NCBI RefSeq assembly: GCF_025506355.1
Contig: NZ_JANZYP010000001.1
Location: 31,932 to 95,931, forward strand
Direction of reading: 5' to 3'
Source: Sphaerisporangium corydalis
GTDB lineage: Bacteria > Actinomycetota > Actinomycetes > Streptosporangiales > Streptosporangiaceae
DNA: 64,000 bases
The number at the start of each line of letters is the position of its first letter. Positions within the stretch are counted from its first letter, which is position 1. The notes under the pieces were generated by a model. It searched no databases, had not been told where the DNA came from, and was given only the letters and a program-made list of their open reading frames with translations. This document shows positions 1-7,774 of the stretch, piece by piece. The position numbers and the translations under genes are program-made.

Positions 1-95
1 CCCCCCTCGCCCAGCGGCGCCGCCCCCGGGGCCGCGGGCCCCCCGCCCCCGGGCCCCCGCGCTTCCCCGTAGCGCAGGGCCTGTGCCGCGCGGTC
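1..95. other. GC-rich window edge, no gene assigned
   Basis: This edge stretch is almost entirely G/C with nested GGGCCC/CCCGGG-type inverted repeats. It lies directly downstream of the minus-strand helicase gene, so it could hold that operon's terminator or the end of a further gene. The sequence is too short to decide, and no poly-T run follows any hairpin. Confidence 0.3.
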
Positions 96-1406
96 TCACC
101 GCAGGGGCGCCGCCTCGACGCGGTGCGCGGCGAGGTGGGCGAGCACGGCCTGGTTGGCCTCCCAGCCGTCGGGGAACTTCACCGGCACGTTGAGCCGCAC
201 CGGTTCGGCGGACGGGTGGGCGTCCAGCAGCTCGGGGATCCCGGCACGCGCGACGACGACGCAGGCGTGCCGGTGGCGCGAGGTGAGCACGCACAGCCGC
301 CCCGACTCCAGGTGGAAGGCCGTGGCGTCCCTGCGCCCCGACAGGGGGTGCAGGATGATCGTCACGTCGTACTCCCGGCCCTGCAACCGGTTGGCCGTGT
401 CGACGGTCACCCCCTCCGGCACCCCGGCGGCCTGGATCGCGGCCACCTGGTCGCGGTGCGCCGCGCCGATCGCGACGCGGTCGGCGGTGACGGGGTGCTC
501 GCCGCGCTCGGAGTGCGCGACCGGCGCCCGCTGGAGCAGCCGGGCCGCGAGCACGGCCACGGCTTGGACGGCCTCGGCGTCGGTGCGCACCGTGTGCCGG
601 TTCGGCAGCTCGTACAGCGCCCACCCCGAAACCGCCGCCTCCTCCAGGGCGCGGTCGTAGGCCGTGCGCATGCCGCCCGCCGCGAACGACAGGCGCCGCT
701 CGCCGGGCAGGGTGCCGGCCCGGAACCCGGTGTAGGGGTAGAACGCCTCCGACACCACCGGCGCGGCCGAGGCGGGCAGCCGCCAGGAGACCGGGAGCCG
801 GTGGACCGGGAGGCCGGGGTTGTGGCGCAGCAGCACCGCCACCGCGCTCTGCAGCGGGTCCCACGACAGGCCCGCCCAGCGGTCGCCGTCCACGATCGAG
901 AACGGGTCGAGCTGGCCGGGGTCCCCGACGAACAGGGCCCGGTCGAACAGCCCGGCGATGCGCAGCAGCTTGTCCGACCGCATCTGGTAGGCCTCGTCCA
1001 CGATGGCCCACGGCCAGGTGCGGTCGCCGGCCCAGGCCCACTTGTCGGCGGTGGCGACCACCACGGCCGGGTCGCCCAGGTCGGGCAGCTTGGTGCCGAT
1101 GCTCGCCTTGCCCATCACGCGGCGCGGCACCGAGTAGTCGGCGGCCGACAGCCGCCCGAGCGGCACGCCGGGGTGCTCGGCGGCCATCCGGACGATCAGG
1201 TCGTCCACCTGCTCGTTCGTCTGAGCGATGATCATCAGGGGTTCGCCGGTGGCGGCGAGGTGCCCGGCGGCCCGCACCACCAGGGTGGACTTGCCCGCGC
1301 CAGGCGGTGAGTCGACGACCACGCCGCGGTGGTCCGGCAGGTCGGCCAGGACCGCCTCCACGACCGCCGCCGCGTCGCGCGCGGTAGCGGGCTCCGTAAC
1401 GGTCAC
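96..1406 (-). CDS. Compact superfamily 1 DNA/RNA helicase, last gene of a nuclease-helicase cassette
   Basis: The 436-aa protein carries a full set of SF1 helicase motifs. Walker A is PPGAGKST (about residues 34-41), motif II is VDEAY (136-140), and motif III is VGDPGQLDP (about 160-168). A WRLP block follows, then motif V TANRLQGREYD (337-347) and motif VI LTSRHRHACVVVAR (374-387). The arrangement is closest to the UPF1/Dna2-like SF1B branch, without large accessory domains. The GTG start was chosen because it overlaps the stop of the upstream gene (GTGA), implying translational coupling. The 23 codons upstream of it lie inside the neighbour. It probably unwinds or translocates on nucleic acid powered by ATP. 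Its place behind a RecB/Cas4-type nuclease suggests a joint DNA-end-processing complex; that role is inference. Confidence 0.85.
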   Translation of the reverse strand: MTVTEPATARDAAAVVEAVLADLPDHRGVVVDSPPGAGKSTLVVRAAGHLAATGEPLMIIAQTNEQVDDLIVRMAAEHPGVPLGRLSAADYSVPRRVMGKASIGTKLPDLGDPAVVVATADKWAWAGDRTWPWAIVDEAYQMRSDKLLRIAGLFDRALFVGDPGQLDPFSIVDGDRWAGLSWDPLQSAVAVLLRHNPGLPVHRLPVSWRLPASAAPVVSEAFYPYTGFRAGTLPGERRLSFAAGGMRTAYDRALEEAAVSGWALYELPNRHTVRTDAEAVQAVAVLAARLLQRAPVAHSERGEHPVTADRVAIGAAHRDQVAAIQAAGVPEGVTVDTANRLQGREYDVTIILHPLSGRRDATAFHLESGRLCVLTSRHRHACVVVARAGIPELLDAHPSAEPVRLNVPVKFPDGWEANQAVLAHLAAHRVEAAPLR

Positions 1407-2875
1407 GCCCACTCCTCCTCGTCCGGTTCCTCCACGGCGGGGACGTGCTCGGGCGGCGGCCCGCCGTGCGTCCACGGGGTGTCCTCAGGGGCGGGCAGGC
1501 TCGCCGGCGGCTGGTACTCGTCGGTCAGGGCGGCGTAGCACACCCGCTCGCCGACCTCGGGCACCGAGCCGGGGCTGGCGGTCCTGCCGCGCCCCATCCC
1601 CTTGACGATCTTCAGGGTGACGTGCCCGCCGGTGATCTCGACGACCTCGGCCTGCTGGCCGCGCCGTTCGGGCGTGCCGAGCCGGGTCCCGGCCGCCAGC
1701 CGCACGGGGTCGGAGGTACGCACGGTGAGCAGCGGGCGCAGCTTGCGTCCCCGGCCCTCGCCCTCGGCGTGGTCGGGGTCGGCGGCCAGCACCGTGCCGG
1801 TGAACGCCTCGCCGGTGAGCCGGTGGCCCGCCATGACCAGCGGGTCGTCGTAGGCCCGCTGCGCGTCGTAGGAGGCCTGCGCCCGTTCCATGCGGGCCAG
1901 CCGCGACGCCGCGCCGACCGCGCCGTCCCGTTTGGGCTGCGGCGGGCCGCCCTCGGCGAGCTGGGCCGCGAAGCCGGTGAACGACGCGCGGTCACCCTCC
2001 CACCGCGCCGCGACGCCCGGCCCGGCGGGCAGCGCGCCGAGCAGGCCGACCGCCCGCCACATCAGCCGCCACGTCGGTTCGAGCTGCGAGCGCACCGCCT
2101 CGCCGACCCGCGCCGCCGCGCGGTCGGACCGGGTCTCCGCGTACGCCCGGATGGCGGGCGCCAGGACCTCGCTGTCGAAACCCGGGTCGGTGGCCGGCCC
2201 GGCGGGCGGCCAGACCAGCGGGTCCTCCGCCTCCCTGGCCGCCTCCGCCCCCGTCATGCCCGGAGGCGGGTCGATCCACCCCATCAGGGACGCGAGGTTG
2301 GCGTCCTCCAGCGCGCTCTGGCCGGTGGCCCAGTGCAGCGACATCGCCTCGGTGGCCGCGAGCAGCGACGCCGACCCGGGGTACTGCGCCCGCTGGGCCA
2401 GGAAGGTGAGCCACCGGCCCAGCACCGGCACCGACGGGTGCACCGCGTACTCGCCCTCGGCCCGGCGGAACCGGGTCGAGCGGCCGAGCAACTGGACGAA
2501 CGCGACGGCGCTCCGGTTGGGGACGATGACCTGCGGCGCGTCGACGCACCGCTCGAACGGCTCGGCGCCGCGCCGCTCGACCGTCTCGGTCGCCTTCTGC
2601 AGGCCCTCGATGTAGGGCAGCAGGATCTCGGCCAGCTCGGCGGCGAAGGCGAACCGCAGGTCGCGGTCGCGCGGCTGCGGCACCACCAGCAGCCGGGGAC
2701 GGGCGGGGTCGGTGCCCGCCATCGCGGCCAGCGGCGCCGCGGCCTCGCCCGCCAGCCTCAGCGGGATCAAGACCATCGGGCGTTCCGACAGGTGGCAGTG
2801 GCGCACGGTCGCCAGCCGCTGCGCGGCGCCGGTGTGCACCGCCCGCAGGCGCGCGAGCGCGGCGAGCGTGCTCAC
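1403..2875 (-). CDS. Unknown protein of the nuclease-helicase cassette
   Basis: I do not recognise this 490-aa protein. It is soluble, mostly alpha-helical by composition, rich in Ala/Arg/Glu, with no signal peptide, membrane segment or obvious catalytic motif. The N-terminal third has a hydrophobic patch (RPMVLIPLRLAG) and a PRLLVVPQPRDRD segment. The C-terminal quarter (about 385-460) looks like a beta-rich OB-like or SH3-like region (LLTVRTSDPVRLAAGTRLG, HVTLKIVKGMGRG). The tail is acidic and ends in EEEWA. The GTG start overlaps the stop of a 33-codon mini-ORF, and its own stop overlaps the helicase start. It is therefore likely made stoichiometrically with the helicase and may be a structural or DNA-binding subunit; that is inference. 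Confidence 0.75.
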   Translation of the reverse strand: MSTLAALARLRAVHTGAAQRLATVRHCHLSERPMVLIPLRLAGEAAAPLAAMAGTDPARPRLLVVPQPRDRDLRFAFAAELAEILLPYIEGLQKATETVERRGAEPFERCVDAPQVIVPNRSAVAFVQLLGRSTRFRRAEGEYAVHPSVPVLGRWLTFLAQRAQYPGSASLLAATEAMSLHWATGQSALEDANLASLMGWIDPPPGMTGAEAAREAEDPLVWPPAGPATDPGFDSEVLAPAIRAYAETRSDRAAARVGEAVRSQLEPTWRLMWRAVGLLGALPAGPGVAARWEGDRASFTGFAAQLAEGGPPQPKRDGAVGAASRLARMERAQASYDAQRAYDDPLVMAGHRLTGEAFTGTVLAADPDHAEGEGRGRKLRPLLTVRTSDPVRLAAGTRLGTPERRGQQAEVVEITGGHVTLKIVKGMGRGRTASPGSVPEVGERVCYAALTDEYQPPASLPAPEDTPWTHGGPPPEHVPAVEEPDEEEWA

Positions 2876-2973
2876 GCCGCCCCCGCGGGCGACGGCGGGC
2901 CGAGACCCGCAGGCGACGGCCCGCCGGTCCCTGTGAGTGGCGGCCCGCCGGGGCCCGCGTCCGGCGGGGTCAC
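2872..2973 (-). CDS. Possible 33-aa Pro/Gly-rich bridging mini-ORF
   Basis: This short ORF begins with a GTG that overlaps the nuclease stop (GTGA). It ends with a TGA that overlaps the GTG of the 490-aa gene (again GTGA). It encodes 33 residues dominated by Pro, Gly and Ala, with repeats of the type GGPSPAG / GPPSPAG. It may be a real small protein, or only a device that keeps ribosomes moving across the 94-nt spacer so that the next gene is translationally coupled. No independent Shine-Dalgarno sequence is obvious. Confidence 0.4.
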   Translation of the reverse strand: MTPPDAGPGGPPLTGTGGPSPAGLGPPSPAGAA

Positions 2974-4079
2974 GAGACCTCCGCGTACATGCGGTCGGCG
3001 AGGCGGAGCAGGCGGGCGATCTCCTCCTGCCCCTCGTCGGGGATGAGCGACCCGTCGGCCAGCCCGAGCGCCTCGGCGACCGTCGCCACCCCGCCGAGCG
3101 CGTCGCGCACCTGCCGGCCCAGCAGGTCGGTCGACCCCTCGGACGCGGCCTCGTCGCGGCAGAAGAAGCACAGGTCGCACGTCGACAGGCAGTCGGGCGC
3201 GTACCGGGCGCCGACCCCGCGCACCGCCTCGCGCAGGTCGGCCACCGGGCGGGTCGGCGCGCCGCCGGCGTCCGGCACCAGGTCGAAGGTCAGGCCGGGC
3301 TCCAGCGCGTCCACGATCGCGCCGACCCGGGTCATGCGGGCCAGCTGCCTCCTGAGCACGGCCAGCTCCCTGCGCACGTCGACCAGCGTCGCCGCCGGCC
3401 GGTTGGCGAAGTTCTCCGGGCACACCAGGACGACGTCGTGCGACACCCGCGCGGGGTCGTGGCCCAGTTCCTCCAGCGTGTCGCGCAACGCCAGCACGTA
3501 CACGGCGGCCTGGCGGGCCGCCGCCGCGACCTTGTCCGGCTCGGCCTGCCCGTCGATGACGGAGAACGACTTGATCTCCACGATGTGGAACCGGCCGCCC
3601 AGCCGGAACGCCACCACGTCCGGTTCGAGGTAGGAGGTGTGGCCGGCGATGTCCAGCCGCAGCAGCGGGTGGTCGTACAGCGTCCCGGCGTCGTCGCCGT
3701 CGCGGGCCGCCCGGTCCAGTAGCCGGCGGGTGTGGGAGTGGCGGAGGTGCGCCGACGGGTTGCCGCCGACGTCCCCGAGGTCGGTGTAGGAGGCCAGCGG
3801 GATCGGCAGGCCGAGGATCTCGCGCAGCAGCCTCAGCAGCTCCGCGCACCCGCTCTCCTTCACCAGCGCCTCGAACACGTTCCCCCGGGTGATGGCGAAC
3901 GGCGACTGGCCGAACGGGGCCGGGAACCCCAGGTGGGTGGCGGTGGCGTCCTTGTCGATCCCGGCCGCGTCCAGCACCGCGCGGCGGGCGCACCCGGGGT
4001 TGGCCGCCAGCGCGGCGATCGCCCGCGCGTCGTGGGGGCGCGGCGGCACCGGGCCGCGCAGTTCGTCGAGTCGGTCCAC
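2970..4079 (-). CDS. PD-(D/E)XK nuclease with probable Fe-S cluster (RecB/Cas4/Dna2-like)
   Basis: The 369-aa protein shows the nuclease core as D154 in YLEPDVVAF, E168-x-K170 in HIVEIKSF, and Q190 in ARQAAVYVLAL, the hallmark QxxxY helix of RecB-like nucleases. Cysteines occur at C30 (NPGCARRAV) and as a C-terminal cluster C297, C301, C304, C307 (DCLSTCDLCFFC). One N-terminal plus three C-terminal Cys is the 4Fe-4S staple pattern of Cas4, AddB and Dna2. The usual motif-I His after the first helix is not evident; the equivalent stretch reads RGNVFEALV. The GTG start lies 1 nt after the upstream stop. It likely cuts or trims ssDNA ends, perhaps with the helicase encoded two genes downstream. 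Nuclease fold is confident from motifs, substrate is inferred. Confidence 0.8.
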   Translation of the reverse strand: MDRLDELRGPVPPRPHDARAIAALAANPGCARRAVLDAAGIDKDATATHLGFPAPFGQSPFAITRGNVFEALVKESGCAELLRLLREILGLPIPLASYTDLGDVGGNPSAHLRHSHTRRLLDRAARDGDDAGTLYDHPLLRLDIAGHTSYLEPDVVAFRLGGRFHIVEIKSFSVIDGQAEPDKVAAAARQAAVYVLALRDTLEELGHDPARVSHDVVLVCPENFANRPAATLVDVRRELAVLRRQLARMTRVGAIVDALEPGLTFDLVPDAGGAPTRPVADLREAVRGVGARYAPDCLSTCDLCFFCRDEAASEGSTDLLGRQVRDALGGVATVAEALGLADGSLIPDEGQEEIARLLRLADRMYAEVS

Positions 4080-4080
4080 C

Positions 4081-4944
4081 TCACGCCTCTCTTCTGGCCA
4101 GGGTCAGCATCGCGCCGCCGAACAGCCGCTCGGGGTCGCGAAGCCGGTCGCGGGCGCGACCGGCGATCTCCGCGCGTGCCGTGGCGTCGGCGTCGGCGTG
4201 CACCGCCAGCTCGGCGCGGGCCGCCTTCACCACCACGGCCGGGTCGGGCACGGCGAACCCGGGCACCACGCCGGGACCCGCGCCCCTGACCGCGGCGCCC
4301 GCACCGGGCGTCCCGGTCCCGTACGGCGCGGCGCCGGGGATGTTCTGCGCCAGCCGGGCCAGCAGCCGCTGGGCGCCGGGCGGGGCCTGCTCGGCGGGCT
4401 CGTCCAGCCGCAGCAGGTGCTCGGCCACGCGGATGGCGGTGGTGAGGAAGTCGACGCGGGGGCTCAGCGGGCCGATGACCCGCTTCTCCAGCGGCCACGT
4501 GCTCACCGCGAGCAGTCCCCGCGACGCCGACAGGCGGTCGGTGAGCGCGGCGCACAGGTAGTACGGCCGGGCGAAGGGCGAGGTCCTGAACGAGCGTTCC
4601 TCGTCGCGGCGCAGGCTCGTGAGCTGCGGGCCCCTGAGCGAGCCCGCGCGCAGGGCGCCGTGCACCGCCACGATCATCTTCCCGGCGGCGGGCACGCCGA
4701 GCAGCGTGAGCGCCTGGTGGACCTGCTCGCGGACCGGGAGCAGCGACCCCGGCGGCTCGTCGGGGGCCGCCTCGTCGGGGGTGGGCTCGTGGGCGGCCAG
4801 CGCCTGGTCCCAGGCCCGCTCGGCCCCGCGCAGCTCGGCGCGCAACGACCTGGCGAGCGCGCCCTCGCGGGCCCGGACGGCCCGGCGGATCTCGCTCCGG
4901 AGCGTGTTGATCCGCTCCTCGAGATCGTCCAGCGATTCACTCAC
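4081..4944 (-). CDS. Unknown coiled-coil protein, first gene of the nuclease-helicase cassette
   Basis: This is a 287-aa protein I cannot assign to a family. Residues about 1-55 form a charged heptad-like helix (DDLEERINTLRSEIRRAVRA) compatible with a coiled coil. A Pro/Glu/Asp-rich linker follows, then a compact alpha-helical middle with PVREQVHQALTLLG and RDEERSFRTSPFARPYYLC. A Gly/Pro-rich spacer near 195-215 leads into a C-terminal helical region. No signal peptide or membrane span is present. The middle part has the feel of a DNA-binding helical domain, which is a guess. The GTG start is 6 nt downstream of a TACGCT -10-like box and has no Shine-Dalgarno, so the operon may start with a leaderless transcript. 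It ends 1 nt before the nuclease gene. Confidence 0.75.
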   Translation of the reverse strand: MSESLDDLEERINTLRSEIRRAVRAREGALARSLRAELRGAERAWDQALAAHEPTPDEAAPDEPPGSLLPVREQVHQALTLLGVPAAGKMIVAVHGALRAGSLRGPQLTSLRRDEERSFRTSPFARPYYLCAALTDRLSASRGLLAVSTWPLEKRVIGPLSPRVDFLTTAIRVAEHLLRLDEPAEQAPPGAQRLLARLAQNIPGAAPYGTGTPGAGAAVRGAGPGVVPGFAVPDPAVVVKAARAELAVHADADATARAEIAGRARDRLRDPERLFGGAMLTLARREA

Positions 4945-4956
4945 GCCCGGAGCGTA
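4945..4956 (-). promoter_or_regulatory. Putative -10 box (TACGCT) for the nuclease-helicase operon
   Basis: On the minus strand TACGCT (4956-4951) fits TANNNT and sits 6 nt before the GTG of the first cassette gene. That would put the transcript start at or next to the start codon. The -35 region 17 nt upstream reads CTGGAA, a poor match. GGAAC occurs twice at 10-bp spacing just upstream (GGAACTCAAGGGAAC), which might be a regulator site. This suggests the cassette is transcribed independently of the kinase gene. Confidence 0.4.
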
Positions 4957-5024
4957 CCAACAGTTCCCTTGAGTTCCAGGGATTTCCAGTGTTCACTCGG
5001 CGTGTCACCCGTCCCGCGCACCGG

Positions 5025-6785
5025 TCAGCTCAGGGGGCGGAAGTAGGTGCCGGGGCGGTCGCGGCCCATCACGCCGCCGACGCAGCGGTAGATCCGGACG
5101 CCCTCCTTGAACGCCTCGGGGGTCGGCGGCAGCACCGAGACCATCCACTTGGCCGGGGCGATCGCCTTGGCCGCGCCGTACCTCGACTGGATGAGCACCT
5201 GCATCGAGCACAGCTTCTTCACCAGAGGGTGCCCCTCCAGGTCCTGCAGGTCGTAGGTGATCGCGTCCACCGGCATCGGGGCCACGGCGAAGGTCTCCCA
5301 CGAATGGGTCTCCTCGCAGCCGCGCCGCTTGACCGACACCGAGCCCGTGATCGCCACGATGCCCCCCCAGCACTCCGCCTCCCGCCCGCAGGCGGCGTTC
5401 GCGCCGGCGACGGCCGCCGCCGGGCAGTTCACGGTGGTGGTCGCGACCGTGCCGGGGGAGGAGGACGACGGGGCCGCCGACACCGGACCGGCCGTACCGG
5501 TCACCGTCCGGCCCGGACCTGAGGAGACCTGGCCGTCCCCGGGCGCGAGCCTCTCGTGCAGCATGATCGCCGTCCCGGCCGCCAGGAGCAGGGCGAACAC
5601 GCCCGCCACCGCGACGTACCGCCCGGCATGCGCGTACTGCTTCGGCGAGGAGGGCGGGCGGGTCTCCCACGCGTCGCGGCCGCCCGGCCCGGCCGGCTCA
5701 GGGCCGGCACCGGGACCTCCCCGCCGGTCACGCCCGCCGTGGGTGGCCGCCCCGTCCCGGGAACCCGTCCCCGGCGCGGACTGGGACGGCGCCCCCGAAT
5801 AGGACGTGGCCGGACGAGGCGGCCTGGACGGGGCCGATCCAGGTCGCGACGGGTCGTACGGGGACGGTCCTGAGGGTCCGGAGTGGGGGGCGCCGGGACG
5901 CGAGGGTCCCTGGCCGGGGGCCATGGGGTGCGGCGCGGGGGCCGGGCGGGCGCCGGAGAGGACGTGCGCGGGGACCGCCGACAGCGCGTCCCGCAGCGCG
6001 GCGGCCGAGGGGACCCGCTCGCGCGGGTCGGTGGCCAGCCCGGCGCGCAGGACGGCGGTCAGCTCCGGCGGCACCCCGGGGATCTCCGGCACCGGCCGCC
6101 GGTGCAACGCCATGATGACCGCGATGTTGACCACGCCGGACTCGGGGAAGCGCGGCGGACGGCCGTTGAGCAGCGCGTACAGCGTCGCCGCCAGCGAGTA
6201 CACGTCGCCCGCCGGGCTCGGCTCGGCCAGCTCGAACGCCTCGGGCGGCCCGAACGCCGGCGTGAGCGAGTCGCGGGTGACCGACATGTCGCTGTCGGCC
6301 TGCGCGGTCATGGCCAGCCCGAAGTCCGACAGGGCCACCATCCCGTATCCGTTGACCAGGATGTTGGCGGGTTTGACGTCGCGGTGCAGCACGCCCGCCG
6401 CGTGGGCCGCCGCCAGCGCGTCGGCGACGCGCACGCCGATGTCGCGCACCTCGCGCGGGCTGAACGGGCCCTCCTCGCGCAGCCGGTCGGCCAGCGAGCC
6501 GCCAGGGCACAGCTCCAGCACCATGTACGGCCGGCCGTCGGCGAGCACCCCGGCGTCGTAGACGTCGGCCACGTGCGGGTGGCCGGACAGGGCGCCGGCC
6601 GAGGTGACCTCCCGCATGAACCGCCGCCGGTCGCGCTCGCTGACCAGAACGCGGTTGTCGACCTTGAGGGCGACCTCACGGCGCACGGCGAGCTGCCGGG
6701 CGCGGTACACCACGCCGAACCCGCCCTGCCCGAGGATGCCGAGCACCTCGTAGCCCGGCACATCGGGCGCCCCAGGCTCGCTCAC
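5025..6785 (-). CDS. Transmembrane Ser/Thr protein kinase (PknB/Hanks type)
   Basis: The 586-aa protein has an N-terminal kinase domain (about 11-270). It shows the glycine loop GQGGFGVVY, K41 in VALK, the catalytic loop HRDVKPAN (134-141), the DFG motif (154-156) and an activation loop with Ser/Thr residues near SVTRDSLTPAFG. A Pro/Ser-rich juxtamembrane linker (280-385) leads to one membrane helix (about 390-409). A C-terminal extracellular domain of about 175 residues with six cysteines probably forms three disulfides. There are no PASTA repeats, so the sensed ligand is not cell-wall muropeptide by that route. The GTG start is preceded by GGAGG. The gene is divergent from a TetR gene and lies 80 bp upstream of the nuclease-helicase cassette; functional linkage is unproven. 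Confidence 0.9.
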   Translation of the reverse strand: MSEPGAPDVPGYEVLGILGQGGFGVVYRARQLAVRREVALKVDNRVLVSERDRRRFMREVTSAGALSGHPHVADVYDAGVLADGRPYMVLELCPGGSLADRLREEGPFSPREVRDIGVRVADALAAAHAAGVLHRDVKPANILVNGYGMVALSDFGLAMTAQADSDMSVTRDSLTPAFGPPEAFELAEPSPAGDVYSLAATLYALLNGRPPRFPESGVVNIAVIMALHRRPVPEIPGVPPELTAVLRAGLATDPRERVPSAAALRDALSAVPAHVLSGARPAPAPHPMAPGQGPSRPGAPHSGPSGPSPYDPSRPGSAPSRPPRPATSYSGAPSQSAPGTGSRDGAATHGGRDRRGGPGAGPEPAGPGGRDAWETRPPSSPKQYAHAGRYVAVAGVFALLLAAGTAIMLHERLAPGDGQVSSGPGRTVTGTAGPVSAAPSSSSPGTVATTTVNCPAAAVAGANAACGREAECWGGIVAITGSVSVKRRGCEETHSWETFAVAPMPVDAITYDLQDLEGHPLVKKLCSMQVLIQSRYGAAKAIAPAKWMVSVLPPTPEAFKEGVRIYRCVGGVMGRDRPGTYFRPLS

Positions 6786-6820
6786 CGGCCACCTCCATCA
6801 CGATCCGCGAGCGGCACCCT

Positions 6821-6841
6821 ATCGGAAACGGTCCCTCCGAT
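6821..6841. repeat. Inverted repeat ATCGGA-N9-TCCGAT upstream of the kinase
   Basis: Perfect 6-nt arms with a 9-nt centre lie 36 nt upstream of the kinase start. It could be a regulator site or a 5' leader hairpin. No function is implied by sequence alone. Confidence 0.4.
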
Positions 6842-6903
6842 ATTTCCGCCAAGGCCACAGTTTCACGATGATCCATCGCTTATAACGCCAAATGGTGATG
6901 CTT

Positions 6904-6919
6904 GTGATGACACGATCAC
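6904..6919. promoter_or_regulatory. Palindromic operator GTGATGACACGATCAC, probable TetR site
   Basis: Arms GTGAT/ATCAC with a 6-nt centre lie in the divergent kinase-tetR spacer, 60 nt upstream of the chosen tetR start. The size and symmetry are typical of TetR-family operators, and most TetR regulators bind next to their own gene. A single site here could control both divergent genes. Confidence 0.5.
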
Positions 6920-6963
6920 CTGACAGCGGTACGTGACGGAGAAGTGCCCCTATGCTGTCCAGC

Positions 6964-7599
6964 ATGGCGACCGAGGCGGAGAAAGCGGGGCGTGACCCCG
7001 ACCGCCGCCGGGCCCTGCTCGACGCCGCCGACCGCGTCATCCGGCGCGAGGGCCCGCAGGCGTCGATGGTGTCCATCGCCGCCGAGGCCGGCATCTCCAA
7101 GCCCATCCTCTACCGCCACTTCGGCGACAAGAGCGGCCTCTACCAGGCCCTCGCCGACCGGCACATCCGCACGGTGATCAAGCAGCTCCGGCCCGAGTTC
7201 GCCAAGGCCCGCGCCGACCTGCGCGGCCGCGCCCGGGCCACCATCGGCACCTACCTCGACATGATCTCCGGCAACCTCAACCTCTACCGCTTCCTGTTCC
7301 ACCGCGCCGGCGCCGAGGACAGCAGGACGCACTCCCACATGGCCGGCATCGTCCGCAGCCTGGGGGAGGAGCTCGGCGCGGTCATCGCCGCCGACGGCGC
7401 CGTGGCCGACCCGGTGCGCGCCCAGATCCTCGGCCACGCGTTCGTCGGCATGGTGCAGACGACCGGCGACTGGTGGCTGGAGCACCACGAGGTCGACCGC
7501 CGCCAGGTGGTCGACGGGCTCGCCGACGTGATCGTCGCCGCCATGACGGCCCCCCCGCCCCTCAGCCGCGACCGGCCGGGCGGCCCGGCCGACGTGTAG
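6964..7599 (+). CDS. TetR/AcrR family transcriptional regulator
   Basis: The 211-aa protein has an N-terminal TetR helix-turn-helix (about 13-60) with the typical block ASMVSIAAEAGISKPILYRHFGDK, followed by a larger helical ligand-binding region. An alternative ATG lies 12 nt upstream at 6952. I prefer 6964 because the upstream ATG is embedded in TATGCT (6951-6956), a good -10 hexamer that would place the transcript start at about 6963. The downstream dihydroxyphthalate-decarboxylase-like gene and the divergent kinase are the nearest possible targets. The C-terminal phrase DWWLEHHEVDRRQVVDGL is common in regulators of lipid or acyl-CoA metabolism, which would suit the acyl-CoA dehydrogenase nearby. 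Specific ligand unknown. Confidence 0.85.
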   Translation: MATEAEKAGRDPDRRRALLDAADRVIRREGPQASMVSIAAEAGISKPILYRHFGDKSGLYQALADRHIRTVIKQLRPEFAKARADLRGRARATIGTYLDMISGNLNLYRFLFHRAGAEDSRTHSHMAGIVRSLGEELGAVIAADGAVADPVRAQILGHAFVGMVQTTGDWWLEHHEVDRRQVVDGLADVIVAAMTAPPPLSRDRPGGPADV

Positions 7600-7774
7600 G
7601 ACGATCCCGCCCCCGGCGCGGCGGCGGGGCGGAGCGGCCTCCGGTTCGTGGTCGCCTGGGTGATCTGTCCCGCTACCATCACCTTCGGTGGAATCGATCA
7701 CGCCGTCCGGGGACGAGCACGCGCGGTCCGGCCGTTCGTCACGTGAGGTCCCCGTGGAACGAAGGAGCGCCCGC

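Noticed and set aside
1445-3046. 533-codon plus-strand frame at the left end
   Set aside because: It is antisense to the 490-aa cassette gene and reads as repetitive Arg/Gly/Pro typical of shadow frames.
4081-4944. Calling the first cassette gene a known DNA-binding regulator
   Set aside because: No helix-turn-helix or other defined motif can be shown, so it is left as unknown.
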